A stretch of DNA of 62,000 nt from contig CM043957.1 of the NCBI GenBank assembly GCA_014529385.2, positions 86,250,881-86,312,880 of the forward strand. Reading direction: 5' to 3'. Below are positions 21,376-32,265 of the stretch, in pieces. The notes below the pieces were generated by a model. The model was not told the origin of the DNA and did no database searches. It worked only from the letters and a program-made list of their open reading frames with translations. Each line of letters opens with the position of its first letter. Position 1 is the stretch's first letter. Made by a program: the position numbers and the translations under genes. This DNA comes from Adiantum capillus-veneris. Lineage: Eukaryota > Streptophyta > Polypodiopsida > Polypodiales > Pteridaceae.

Positions 21376-22959
21376 TTACTCTTGGGAAGCATTGTAAGCA
21401 TTGACAAGGTTTAGGTTATCCTTTAATTGTATGCCTTGCATCCATCTAGCATCTTCAAAAGGATAATTCTTAAACTTAATAAGATAACATCGGATAGTCT
21501 TACCGCCTCTTAATACCTTGTCTTCATGTCGGAGAATGGACTCGGGCTGCAACACCTCCTCTTGGTCCTCTATCTCCGGTGGGTCTTCAATAGTTGGTTC
21601 TTGAGGTGGCTCTCCTTTGTAAGTCTTTAATAGGCTCACATGGAAAGCATTGTGTATGAGCCAATGATTGGGCAACTTGAGTTGATAGGCCATCTCGTTG
21701 ATTGGACTAAGAATCTGGAAGGGACCATAGTACCTTTTTGCTAGTTTAGCATAGTACTTTTGGTGGACCGTAGGATTCTTGCCCGTCGTGTGCCTTAATA
21801 GAGCCTTGGGAAACTTTAACAAGACCCAATCGTTTTCTTTAAAGGTTTGGGCTCTTCTGTGCTTGTCAGCAGCAGCATTTTGCCTCTGCTGTGAGATAGA
21901 GATAGCATCCTTAATCTTTTGAAAAGATTCTTGTAGGTCTTGGCTATACTCATCTGCAGCGAAGATCTTCCCATGTACTTTAAGTAGCAAAGGACTTTTT
22001 GATCTTCCCTCAATTACCTCGAAAGGTGCTTTTCCCGTGGAAGTATGTACAGTGTTGGTAGACTGAATCCCTCTATGCCCCGCATAAGGTGGAGCATGAG
22101 ATTCATACATTACTTTCTCACGTAGTGAGTTAGTAACGCATAGTCTATTACCATAGAGAAGATAACCATCTTGTAAGGTAAATGGTTCTTCTTTCTTCCC
22201 TAATGCAAGGGCTGAAATCACATCTCTAAAATCGGGATCTATAGCGTACTCATCTATCATTGAAGATAGATCATTGTGAGTTGCTATGGAAACCGCATTC
22301 ACTCTCGGCCATCTTGAGAGTGCATCAGCTACTTGATTATGCTTGCCAGCAATGTGAGCAATATGAAAATGAAATTGCGAAAGGAAATTTGCCCACCTCA
22401 TTTTTTTGTCGGAGAGCTTGGTCTGCGTCATGAAGTACTTAAGACTTTGGTGATCCGTTCGCAGAATGAAAGGAGTCCCCAATAAATAGTGCTTCCATGA
22501 GTCTAAGGCATGTAGAACTGCAAGGAGTTCCTTTTCTTATATGCCTAGAGCTTGCTCAACAGGGTCGAGCCTTCGACTCTCATAGCCTATGGCGTGCCCT
22601 TCTTGGAGCAAAACAGCTCCAAGGCAATCACCACAAGCATCACATTGGACCTCAAATGGTTTTGAGAGATCCGGTACTGTAAGCACAGATTGAGAGATAA
22701 GCTTTTTGAAAGCATTGTTCTCCTTAGCAGACCATGTATACCTAACGCTTTTCTTTGTTAGGTCATGTAATGGTCCCGCAATTTGTGAGAACTTTTCTAT
22801 GAAGCGTCTATAGTATGCACACATACCTATAAAGCTTCTTAGTTCATGAAGATTCCTTGGTTTAGGCCATCCTTTTATTACCTCTACTTTGATGGATCCA
22901 TTTGGATGCCATCTTGAGAGATAATATGACCTAAATAGTGAATCTGTTGCAAGAAAAAT
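21376..22959 (-). pseudogene. Younger Gypsy RNase H, truncated integrase and chromodomain-like tail
   Basis: This continues the RT from 22960 after a 1-nt shift. It contains GHIISQDGIQ, the RT connection (FIGMCAYYRRFIEKF), RNase H with DACGDCLGAVLLQ and the RTDHQSLKYF block, then the integrase zinc-finger entry HAPPYAGHRGIQST. There the sequence jumps in frame at 22056/22057 to NTVHTSTGKAPFEV, so the DDE catalytic core is missing. The C-terminus (YYGPFQIL, then LIKFKNYPFEDARW) looks like the integrase GPY/F module and a chromodomain. A TAA at 22534-22536 interrupts RNase H where relatives have Tyr. Confidence 0.9.
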
Positions 22960-24615
22960 TCACTTTTTTCGATTAACATAAAGTTTATTCTCTCTCAAAA
23001 CTTGAAATATTACCTGGAGGTGTTGCTTGAGTTCCTCCAATGAATTAGAGTAGATGATAATATAATCAAAGAACACTCCAGTGAAGGTTCGATGAGGCCT
23101 GAACAGCTTCTCCATCAAGCGGTTGAATGTGGCTGGTGCATTGGTCAAGCCAAAAGGCATGACAATGTATTCGTAAAGACCAAATGTGGTGCGAAATGCG
23201 GTCTTTACAATGTCTTGATCAACTATCCTTATTTGATGATAGCCACTTTTTAGGTCAATCCTACTGAAGTAGGTCGATCCTTGTAGCTTATCAAATAGGT
23301 CTTCTACCCGTGGAACGGGAAACCTATTTTTGATAGTGATACTATTTAGTGCTCTATAGTTGACACACATATGATATGTGCCGTCTTTCTTCTGCACTAA
23401 TAGCACAGGTGAGCAAAATGGAGATAAGCTTGGCCTAACCATACCCTTCTCAACTAACTCATGCACTTGCCGCATAATCTCCTCTTGTTGAGCTTGAGAA
23501 ACTCTATAAGGAGATTTGTTAGGCGGTGAACTTCCTGGAAGAAGTTCAATTGCATGGTCATCATTACCTCGCTTAGGAGGTAGCTCACAAGGGATGTTGT
23601 CAATAAAAACATCTTGAAACCCCTTGAGAAAATTGGATAACTCTAATTCCTTTTGGTTGCTTTTATTTTCTTTTGCTAAAGCATTAGGTTCATTTTGAGA
23701 ATCTTCAACAAAAATCATGTACACGGAAATAGAGCTCTTTATTGACATGTTGAAAGCTGGTGTATGTACAATGGGGATAGTGTTACCCATTTCCTTAGCA
23801 TCTATATACGTGTCTTTTTCCCTGAACTTAAAGGAGATTCTCCTTTCAGGAAATTTAACATTGGCAGCCAGGCGGTCAAACCATGGTGCCCCTAGGATTA
23901 CATCCTCATGCTTGAGAGGAGAGATAAAGAAGTCCTCTTTGTCCACATAGCCTTGGACATGAAGCCTCAATTTCCCGATTAAGGGAGTGACTGAAGCTTC
24001 TTGCCCCTTGAAGGCACTGTCTGCGGGTAGGACATCTCCCATCTCGTAGGATTGTATGCCTAGCTTGGTGGCCAACTCTATAGATATAAAATTGTGAGTA
24101 GAACCAGGGTCAAAGAGAATAAAAGCATCATGTTCTCTTACCTTTCCCCAAGCATGGCATACAGGAGATCCTTTGTGGTGAGTTTGGTGAGTCTCCTCCT
24201 CTTGGATTTCAACCAAGGAAGCTCTAGGAGGATCTTGGCGGTTGTTCTTTTGGGGACAAGTGCGGTACGCATGCCCTTGTTCTCCGCACTTGAAACACCG
24301 GTTATCCTTACGATAACACTCAAGCTCTTCAGGAGAGAGTTTATTCTTACCTTTGTAAACTCCCTTCTCTTTAGCTTTGTTGGAGTTTCCCTTATGAGAC
24401 TTTTGGACATTGTCCTTCCCCTGAGGCTCATTGGAACCCTTGTTTTCCGTGGGCTTATTATTTCTTTTAGCCCCCGTTTGGAAATTGATTCGAGAGGCCA
24501 CCATAGTGTGGTGTATTACCGCCGATATGGTACGTGGCCTTTGGGAGTTGACATACTCCGCCATTTCTTCGGTTAAGCCCGCACAAAATTCTTGCTTTTG
24601 CTCTCCAAAATCCAA
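22960..24615 (-). pseudogene. Younger Gypsy gag C-terminus, protease and RT (catalytic site mutated)
   Basis: This carries a zinc knuckle CFKCGEQGHAYRTC (about 24254-24298), an aspartic protease with FDPGSTHNFIS, and RT with VNYRALN, YFSRIDLKSGYHQIRI and MPFGLTNAP. The active site reads FFDYI instead of FFDDI, with Asp to Tyr at codon 23062-23064. That substitution should abolish polymerisation. The frame ends at 22960 because of an extra A in a run, and downstream homology continues one frame over. It overlaps the gag frame that ends at 24573, the result of a 1-nt shift near 24653. Confidence 0.92.
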
Positions 24616-25742
24616 CTTTTTGAAGGCAGTGGCTTTGAGTTGTAGGTCCCAAACTTTTCTACATATTTGTGGATGGATTCATTGGGAGAGAGCTTTAAGC
24701 TTCGCCATTCGGTGAGTACTTTGTCTTCGGCATCGGTGGCCAAAAACTGCTTCATAATGGAAGCTCTTAAAGTTTTCCATGTTCGTGGAGCTTCATCGTT
24801 GGCTCGTAGGCTAGACCACCATTGTCTGGCGGACTTTTGAAAGTGCATAGCTACATGGCGCAGCTTAGAGGACTCCGTGAAGCCCTCATCTCCAAACGCC
24901 GCATCGAATTGTTGGATAAAGGCCAAGACTTTGTCCGTAGCACCAAAGGTACCATCATAGGTAAGGAAAGAGATGCTCTTCCCTCCCTCTTTGAATTTAT
25001 TCAGCTTGGATGACCTCTTCCATGCGGCATAGGATTTCCTATGGCCTCTTCTTTTTGATGGTTCAAAGGTTGCACCATCACTTTCTTCAGAAGGTGAAGA
25101 ATTCGAAGAAGGTGGAGAAGAGGGTGACCTCTTTCTCGCCTTTTTCTTGTCTTGATCTTGGTCGTCTTCACCATAGCTTTCATAAGAGGAAGAGGATGAA
25201 GAAGATGGAGAAGAGGGTGTCCTCTTTCTTGCCTTTTTCTTCTCTTGATTTATATCATCCCTCTTTGAATTATGGCATGGAGAAGAGTGTGATGGTCTTC
25301 TCCGCTTTGGTGGTGATGGAGAGCGTTTAGCCCGTCGTCTTCGTGGAGCCATCTCCGCCGAGGTGGCGGGAGACTCGCTTCTTTCTCGTTCCTTCAGTGG
25401 AGGCTCTTGAGTTCTCCTTTGGGAAGGAGATGCATCATCAAGAAGTAAATTCTTGAGCCCTTCGTATGGATTCTCTTCTTCTTCCCGAATCGGAGAGAGA
25501 CCTCTTTTGGTAGTCTCACAAGGAGGCTTCCTAGGTGTTCTCTCGTCATGGTGATGAGCTTGGAGAATCCCGTGAGCACGGAGCTGCCGTTGCACTTCAC
25601 TTTGGAGAGACGGATTGCCCCTGGCTTGTTGAAGCCTAGTAACAAGATAGTTAACAAGCATTGAAGCATCATTAGTAGCTTGCTCATGAGCAAAATCAAA
25701 GTTATCAACATTAATTTCACTCTCTTTACTATTGTCAGCCAT
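24573..25742 (-). pseudogene. Younger Gypsy gag
   Basis: It starts at ATG 25742 (MADNSKESEINVDNF). A disordered region follows, rich in Ser, Arg and Lys (residues about 85-240), with two copies of a KKKARKR(T/S)PSSP motif followed by Ser runs. A retrotransposon gag core is recognisable by FLTYDGTFGATDKVLAFIQQF, ARQWWSSL and KFGTYNS. A missing base near 24653 switches the frame, and homology continues in the next frame as LQLKATAFKKLDFGEQ. It forms the virus-like particle core. Confidence 0.88.
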
Positions 25743-26140
25743 TCTAACAACCTTTAGGTGTAAACTTTTTAGGTGTACTTTGGCACTTCAAACCCTAGTT
25801 GCTACTCCTCTTTACCCCTTTAGAAAAAGCACTCAAGCTACTGTACCCGCGGCTCGAATACCATTAATGCAAGGAATAGAAGAGAGGGTCTTTCGACACC
25901 AAAACAACACCGGCTCCTGTCAAGCTTCTAATAGCTCAATAGTGGTTAAGCCGTAGGCAAGCCCCGTAGGACTCCACTATTAAGACCATAGCTCTCGACG
26001 GTGATGCCCCGTTAACTACACGAAGGCAGGCGCACTGCAAGGCTGAAAAATCCCTATTCTACTTACTCACAGGCAATTAAAAATACCAACCATTTGTAGC
26101 TAGCTTGAGGACCTCCCTTCTTGAGCAAGAAAAGAGAAAC
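25743..26140 (-). other. Leader of the younger Gypsy
   Basis: Short untranslated leader between the primer site and gag. No further signal seen. Confidence 0.6.
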
Positions 26141-26158
26141 CTTGAGCTCTGATACCAA
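26141..26158 (-). promoter_or_regulatory. Primer binding site of the younger Gypsy
   Basis: The minus strand reads TTGGTATCAGAGCTCAAG next to the 5' LTR, complementary to initiator-Met tRNA. Confidence 0.92.
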
Positions 26159-26856
26159 TGTCACATTTAATGGCCTAATAACTTATGTGTAGCGGAAATT
26201 AGCATGAACATAGTGGGCATTTCATTAGAATAGATTCCTAATGATAATTACAAGAGTGCTTGGGTGGAGAGAGAAACAAAAAGCATAAGACCTAGTTAGA
26301 TAGCATCAACAATACTTTCAAAAGAGAGAGAAATTAAGCTGATGACAACAGTTGAGGACCGGATTTTCATGGAGCCGGTCCCCCCTCCAAAAGGCTTTGT
26401 ATTATGGTTTCTCCCATCAAGAGAGACATAGTACAATACAATTCTTTGTGTTCCTTCAAGACTAGCTAGTGCAATGAAGATGAAAGCTTCATGCACTAAG
26501 AAAAACACTTAGCAAACACAACTTGAATTATCCCCGTTCTCAGACCCAAGACCTCACACACCTTCGAAGATGGTGAGAGCTAGTAGGGTATGAGAGTAGA
26601 TTGAGAGGAAGAAGGAGTATCTTACGAGAAAGATGTACATCTCCTCACATAATCACTCATATTAGCATAGATTAGCTTAGTAATTAGCTTGGTAGAGGAG
26701 ATGAGCATGCATTGAAGCTTGGATCTTGGTTGGATTTGCATCCACATGCCAAGAGAGTGTTGATGTAGGCTTCTATCTCACAAGCTTGGAGTAGGCGATG
26801 AGCTCTCCATTAAAGCTTGGGAAGAGATAGTCTTCTTTGCTTCACACATAGACTGT

Positions 26857-26945
<89 letters not shown>

Positions 26946-27824
26946 ATAATGCCTTGCAAAAATCAGCCCCCTCTCTCTCTTGGGCGAGCCCTCTTGCTAT
27001 TTGCTCTTGCTGAGCCCTCATTGGCTCTCCCCAAGTCAAAGCCAATGACCATTAAGCAGCATAAGTGATAGCCTTTTGACATGTGTCCCCCTTTCCCCTT
27101 TTGTGAGAGCTTTAGGTAATTAAATAATTTAACTAAACTCTCATTGGACCCCTTTGCCTCCTGCCCAATAGGAATCAGGCAAGCCATTGGGCTCCTGAAT
27201 GCTCATTGAACCCCTTGGGAGACTGCCCAATAGTCTTCTAGGAGACTTAATTCTCATTGGTTTCTTTTATTAAATGTTTTTAAATTAATTAAACTAGATT
27301 TACTCTAGCTTAATTCTCATTGGTCCACTTCAAGGGTCATCCAATAGAAACTGGGTACACCTTGTGGGCATCTGGCCTAGGGAGCTGACATGTGTCCCTC
27401 ATTCCCTTTGTGTAAAGGGAGCCTGTGTGTGTGTGTGATTTTCTCTCTCATCCCCTACCTTTAGGGCTTGCCCCCTTCCATGTAAGGATATGCAAAGACT
27501 TTTTTTACACACACAAAGCATCCAATTTCCCCTAGGTTTGACCTTTGGACACAACCTTTGAATTTTAGAACCTTAGAATTTTGGAAGTCTTAATGGGCTG
27601 AACCTTAGGGTCTTTTTAGCCCATTGTTGCACATGGCTCTTTTGCAGATGCCCCCCCCCCCCGCGCTTTGGATCCCTATTTTCCCTCCTTTGGATCCCTA
27701 CTGTGGCCGGTCTGCTAGCTTCACCAATATTCTAACCTTTTCTCCCCTGGCACTTCCCCACATTAAATGATCAGTTTTATATGAGAAAGTCATTTAGGAG
27801 AATTAGATATTGATTATTATGAAA
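26159..27824 (-). repeat. 5' LTR of the younger Gypsy
   Basis: It begins TGTCACATTT and ends TTATTATGAAA (the terminal CA has mutated) before the CAAAT duplication. A GT tract of about 80 bp at 26863-26943 is much longer than in the partner LTR, while the second GT tract (27423-27438) and the C run (27651-27662) are shorter. Confidence 0.93.
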
Positions 27825-27829
27825 CAAAT

Positions 27830-29178
27830 GGACCCATCAAAGCTAGAGGTAATAAAAGGATGGCCTAATCCAAGGAATTTGCATGAACTAAGAAGCATTA
27901 TAGGAATGTGTGCATACTATAGATGCTTCATAGAAAAGTTCTCTCAAATTGCAGGACCATTACATGACCTAACAAAGAAAAATGCTAGGTATATATGGTC
28001 CACCAAGGAGAACAATGATTTGACATTTGACTCACATTGCTAGCAAGCACAATAAAGTGGCTGATGCACTCTCAAGACAACTGAGAGTGAATGCGATATC
28101 CATAGAAACTCACAATGATCTATCTCTATGATAGATGAGTACACTATCAATCCCGATTTCAAAGATGTGATTTCCACCCTTGCACTAGGGAACAAGGAAG
28201 AACCATTTACTCTACAAGATGGTTACCTTCTCTATGGCAATAGACTATGTGTTGCTAACTCACTCCGTGAGAAAGTAATGTATGAATCTCATGCTCCTCC
28301 TTATGCGGGGCATAGAGGGATTCACTCTACCCTAAAAGGGATAGATACATAGTTCTATTGGCCTACCATGAAAGCAAACATTCAAGAGTATATTTCAAAA
28401 TGTGTGGTATGCCAAAAGACGAAGTTTGATAGAGGGAAGCTTCTAGATCAAAATTCCCAATGGGAGAAGTACTTACCTTTAGTGGAGTATGCTTACAATA
28501 ACACTGTACATACTTCCACGAAAAAAGCACTTTTTGAGGTGATAGAAGGAAGATCAAATAGTCCCTTGCTACTCAAGGTACATAGGAAGATCTTCGATGC
28601 AATGAATATAGCCGAGACCCACAAGATTCTTTTCAAAAGATTAAGGATGTTGTATCCAACTCTTAGCAAAGGTAAAAGGTTGTTGATCATAAGCACAGAA
28701 GAGCCCTAGCCTTTAAACAAAATGATTGGGTCTTGCTTACCCAAGGCTCGATTAAGGAACACGACAGGGAAGAATCCTATGAGACATCAAAAGTACTATG
28801 CTAAGTTAGTAAAAAGGTACTATGGCCCCTATCAGATTCTTAGGCCAATCAATGAGATGACCTATCAACTCAAGTTTCCCAGCCATTGGCTCATACACAA
28901 TGCCTTCCATGTGAGCCTACTAAAGCCTTACAAAGGAGAGCCACCTCAAGAAGCAACCATTGAAGACCCACCGGAGATCGAGGACCAAGAAGAGGTGTTG
29001 CAGTCTGAGTCCATTCTTTGACACGAAGACAAGGTATTACGAGGCGGTAAGACTATCCAATGATATCTTATTAAGTTTAAAAATTATCCTTTTGAAGATG
29101 CTAGATGGATGCAAGGCATACGATGAAAGGATAACCTAAACCTTGTCAATGCTTACAATGATTCCCTAGAGTAAGAAA
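27830..29178 (+). pseudogene. Old Gypsy element, RT end to chromodomain-like tail, with internal deletions
   Basis: It resumes exactly where 19415 stops (MDPSKLEVIKGWPNP). The RT connection runs to WSTKENN. A deletion near 28015-28025 removes most of RNase H and joins to ASKHNKVADALSR. The integrase zinc finger (AGHRGIHST, FYWPTMKA, CVVCQKTKF) is present, but after DRGKLLD (near 28452) it jumps to SQWEKYLPLVEYAYNNT, so the DDE core is lost. The tail keeps YYGPYQIL and the chromodomain-like end, with stops at 28350, 28707 and 29019. Confidence 0.9.
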
Positions 29179-29527
29179 ATGTAAATACGTATAAATGAAC
29201 AAATTTTCTGTCTTATAAGACTCTCTTTTCTTTATTGTGCACACATGTTAATAAGTATGCATGCTTAGGATCATGCTTGTGGAGACGTCGTCTCCCAAAC
29301 ACCAAGTAGAGTTTGTCACTCTATTATGGAAGATTGATATGGACTAATGTGCTGACATGCTTGGGGCAGCTAGGGCTCTCAAGCACCAAATGGACTAGTC
29401 ATCCATTCTGGAACCGTGTGGTAGGGTAAAATAGGGATCCTCTACCCACTAGCGAGTAGATTAATGATTAGGCTTTATCTTCTCTAACTCATAGTCGAGG
29501 ATGACTATGATTTCAAGAGAGAGGTAA
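29179..29527 (+). other. 3' untranslated region and purine tract of the old Gypsy
   Basis: This is homologous to 21030-21375 on the other strand. It ends GAGAGAGGTAA, the purine tract priming plus-strand DNA, directly before the LTR. Confidence 0.75.
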
Positions 29528-29899
29528 TGTCATAAAAACTAATATCTAATTTTCCCAAATGATTTTCTCATGTTAAACTCATCATTTAATATGGGGAAGT
29601 ACCAGGGGAGTAAAAGCTAGAATATTGGTAAGGCTGCCAGATCAGTCTCTACAGGGATCCAAACGAGAGAAAATAGGGATCCAAAGGGGGGCAGTCTGCA
29701 AAAAATTAATGTGTATCACTGGAGCTTAAAAGACATAAGGTTCCGCTCCATTAAGACTTCCATAGGCTAAGGTTCCAAAATTTTAATTGAAAAGTCCAAA
29801 TGGTCAAAGCTGGGAAAATTGGATGGTGGAGGGAAGACTCAAAAGTCTTCCCACATCCCTATCAAGGAGGGGGTGAGCCCTAAGAGTAGGGGAGGAGAG

Positions 29900-29935
<36 letters not shown>

Positions 29936-30180
29936 CAAAGCTTCCCAAGAGGGAATACTGGACACATGGCAGACTCCTAGGCCAATTGCCCCCAATTTTC
30001 TTTTAAATCCTATTGGATGGCCATAGAGGTGGACCAATGAGAATTAGGCTAGATTAAAATTAGTCTAATTAAATTTAAAATGCTTGATAAAAGAGTCAAT
30101 AAAAATTAAGCTCCCCAAAAGGCTATTGGATAGTCAACCAAGGGGTCCAATGAGCATCAAGCAGCCCAATGGCTTGCCTG

Positions 30181-30282
30181 ATTCCTATTGGCCAAAAGAC
30201 TAAACGGTCCAATGAGAGTTTAATAATTAAGATAATTTATTAAACTCTCATTGGACCGTTTAGTCTTTTGGCCAATAGGAAT
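30181..30282. repeat. 46-bp perfect inverted duplication in the old Gypsy LTR
   Basis: The arms 30181-30226 and 30237-30282 are exact reverse complements around a 10-nt AT spacer, and the match extends about 8 bp outward with one mismatch. The left arm corresponds to a single-copy segment of the young LTR, so the right arm is an added inverted copy. Confidence 0.93.
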
Positions 30283-30317
30283 TAGGCATAATTGGCCAAA
30301 ATACTAAACGGTCCAAT

Positions 30318-30398
30318 GAGATAATTAAGATAATTTATTACAAGGAGATAATTAAGATAATTTATTACAATGAGATAATTAAGATAATTTATTACATG
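30318..30398. repeat. Three tandem 27-bp units
   Basis: The unit starts GAGATAATTAAGATAATTTA and is repeated three times with a 27-bp period. The same AT word forms the spacer of the adjacent palindrome. Confidence 0.9.
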
Positions 30399-31205
30399 TC
30401 ACAAGGCTATCAATTATGCTTCTAATTTGTGATTGGCTAAGCTTTACAGGAGCCAATGGGAGGCCAACATGAGTAATTAGCAAGAGGGGTCGACCAAGAA
30501 GAGAGAGAGGGCTGCATTTTTTTCTAGCACAATGCTACACACACACACAACTCATGTCTGCAAGAAGAACTCCATCTCCTTCTCTAAGCATTGAGAAGTA
30601 GAGGCCTACACCAACAACTCTTGGCTATGGAATGCAAATCCAACCAAGAGCCAAGCTTCAATGGCATGCTCATCTCCTCTACCATGCTAATTACTAAGCT
30701 AAGCTATGCTATTAGAGTGATTATGTGAGGAGAACACTTCTTTCTTGTAAGATACATCTTCCTCTCAATCATCCTCATTACCTGCTAGCTCTCACCATTT
30801 TTGAAGGTGTGTGAGGTCTTGGGACTGAGGCTAGGGACACTAGGTGTGTTTTTCAAGCATAATTTGGTGCATGAAGCTTCCATCTTCATTGCACCAACTA
30901 ATTTTGTCAAGGAACACAAGAGTTTTATTGTACAAAAGTCTCCTTTGATGGGAGAATCTATAAGACAAATCCTTTATGGAGGGGGGACCGGCTCCATGTA
31001 AATCCTGTCCTCAACTGTTGTCAATTGTTTTATTTCTCTCTCTTTTCAAGTATTGTCAATGCCAAATTAGCTAGGTGTAAATTGCTATGTTGTTTTCTCA
31101 AATCAAGTACTCTCTCTATGCTCATTAGGAACTTGTTCTTAAAGAAATTCTCAGTATGTTATTAATTTCTGCTACACACAAGTTACTAGTGCATTAAATG
31201 TTACA

Positions 31206-32265
31206 TATGCATCAAGGAGTACCTTGGGCAGAAGCAAAAGTCCATTTTGACCAGATAGACATCATACGTGTATGATGTCTTAGAGGCCAGATCTGGGTCA
31301 AATCAGACATCTGATATACCCTAGTATCCTAGAGCATAAAAGAAATCCTTAGCCAAAATTTCATTGCATTTGGAGCAATGAAATTTGGAGCACATTTGGG
31401 CTAACAGATCTTGTAATGTTGTCGAGTTGGAGTCGTACTTGTGCAGTTGAAACGTCCACTATTGTTGTGAAATTGAATTCTGAAAGTTGGTGAAAGTTGC
31501 ATATGATGTCTCAAGTGCCAAATTAGAGGGCAAAAAGTACATCTGAGCTCACAAAAGTGTTTGCCATCACAAAATAGGCCTAGAGACCAAGTTTCATTCA
31601 ATTTGGATCACTTTTGGCTTAGTTAACCTCCCCATGAAGTTGCAGGAAACCAAACTGAAAAGGAGTGATAGACCTGACTTAAAGTGTCTGAATCACAAAC
31701 TGAGACTTCTGGTGGTTAGAGGACATCAAGGAGAATCTACAATTAAAGTTTGGCCCAAATCTGAGCCATTAGACATCATACATGTATGAAGTCTCCATAC
31801 ACAGATTGACTATTTTGGCCATAACTTGAGCTTCCAATATCGGATTCAAAAACTATTTTTATCAAAATGAAGCTCTAGAGTAGCTCTACAAGATTCAATT
31901 TCAACCGTAAAAAACAATCAAAGACCCTTTGAATCATTCATTGTTGTTCAGTGTCTGAAAAAACGTCGTTTAAGGCCACAAAATTCACTGGAAGTTAGGG
32001 GTGTCTAAAACTGACAATTTGAGAGAATTGTGAGAAAACGGTCACGGTTTTGGACATAGCTTTGACTTTTTCCTAACTAAAGCACTTGAACACTTTGAAA
32101 TAATACTCTTTACATCAAGATAGAGTTTTTAAGCCCAGATATCATGTCCTCTTTAGATTCAAACTCAGCTTACACAAGCTTCAGGATCCTAGAGGTAGAA
32201 GAGCATCCATCCACAATGGATCTTCCAAACTTGCAATTGATAAAGACCAATCTTGTTGAGAGTGT
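31206..32265 (+). other. Non-coding leader-like region before the gag of the next element
   Basis: No genes seen. AGACATCATAC/GTATGATGTCT forms a near-perfect 24-bp palindrome at 31257-31280, and a related word recurs near 31770. No LTR or primer site was found, so the 5' end of the following element is missing or outside the window. Confidence 0.4.

Larger units (their letters stand above)
19416..27824 (-). mobile_element. Younger Gypsy (chromovirus-type) LTR retrotransposon inserted in the old Gypsy
   Basis: It has LTRs of 1605 and 1666 bp, an initiator-Met-tRNA primer site beside the right LTR, a purine tract beside the left LTR and the target duplication CAAAT (19411-19415 and 27825-27829). 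Gene order on the minus strand is gag, protease, RT, RNase H, truncated integrase, chromodomain-like tail. The host site is a related element in the opposite orientation. The LTRs are very alike apart from simple repeats, so the insertion is fairly recent. Confidence 0.95.
29528..31205 (+). repeat. 3' LTR of the old Gypsy
   Basis: It begins TGTCATAAAA and ends AAATGTTACA, corresponding to the younger element's LTR on the opposite strand. It is clearly more diverged than the two young LTRs are from each other. It contains a CA tract (29901-29933), a long palindrome (30181-30282) and a triplicated 27-bp unit (30318-30398). Confidence 0.9.

Noticed and set aside
26817-27068. Cys-Val repeat frame and its His-Thr complement
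   Set aside because: This is a GT microsatellite inside a Gypsy LTR. The same applies to 42665-42951 in the CA tract.
30181-30398. CRISPR-like repeat array
   Set aside because: The 27-bp units are contiguous without spacers and lie in a plant retrotransposon LTR.
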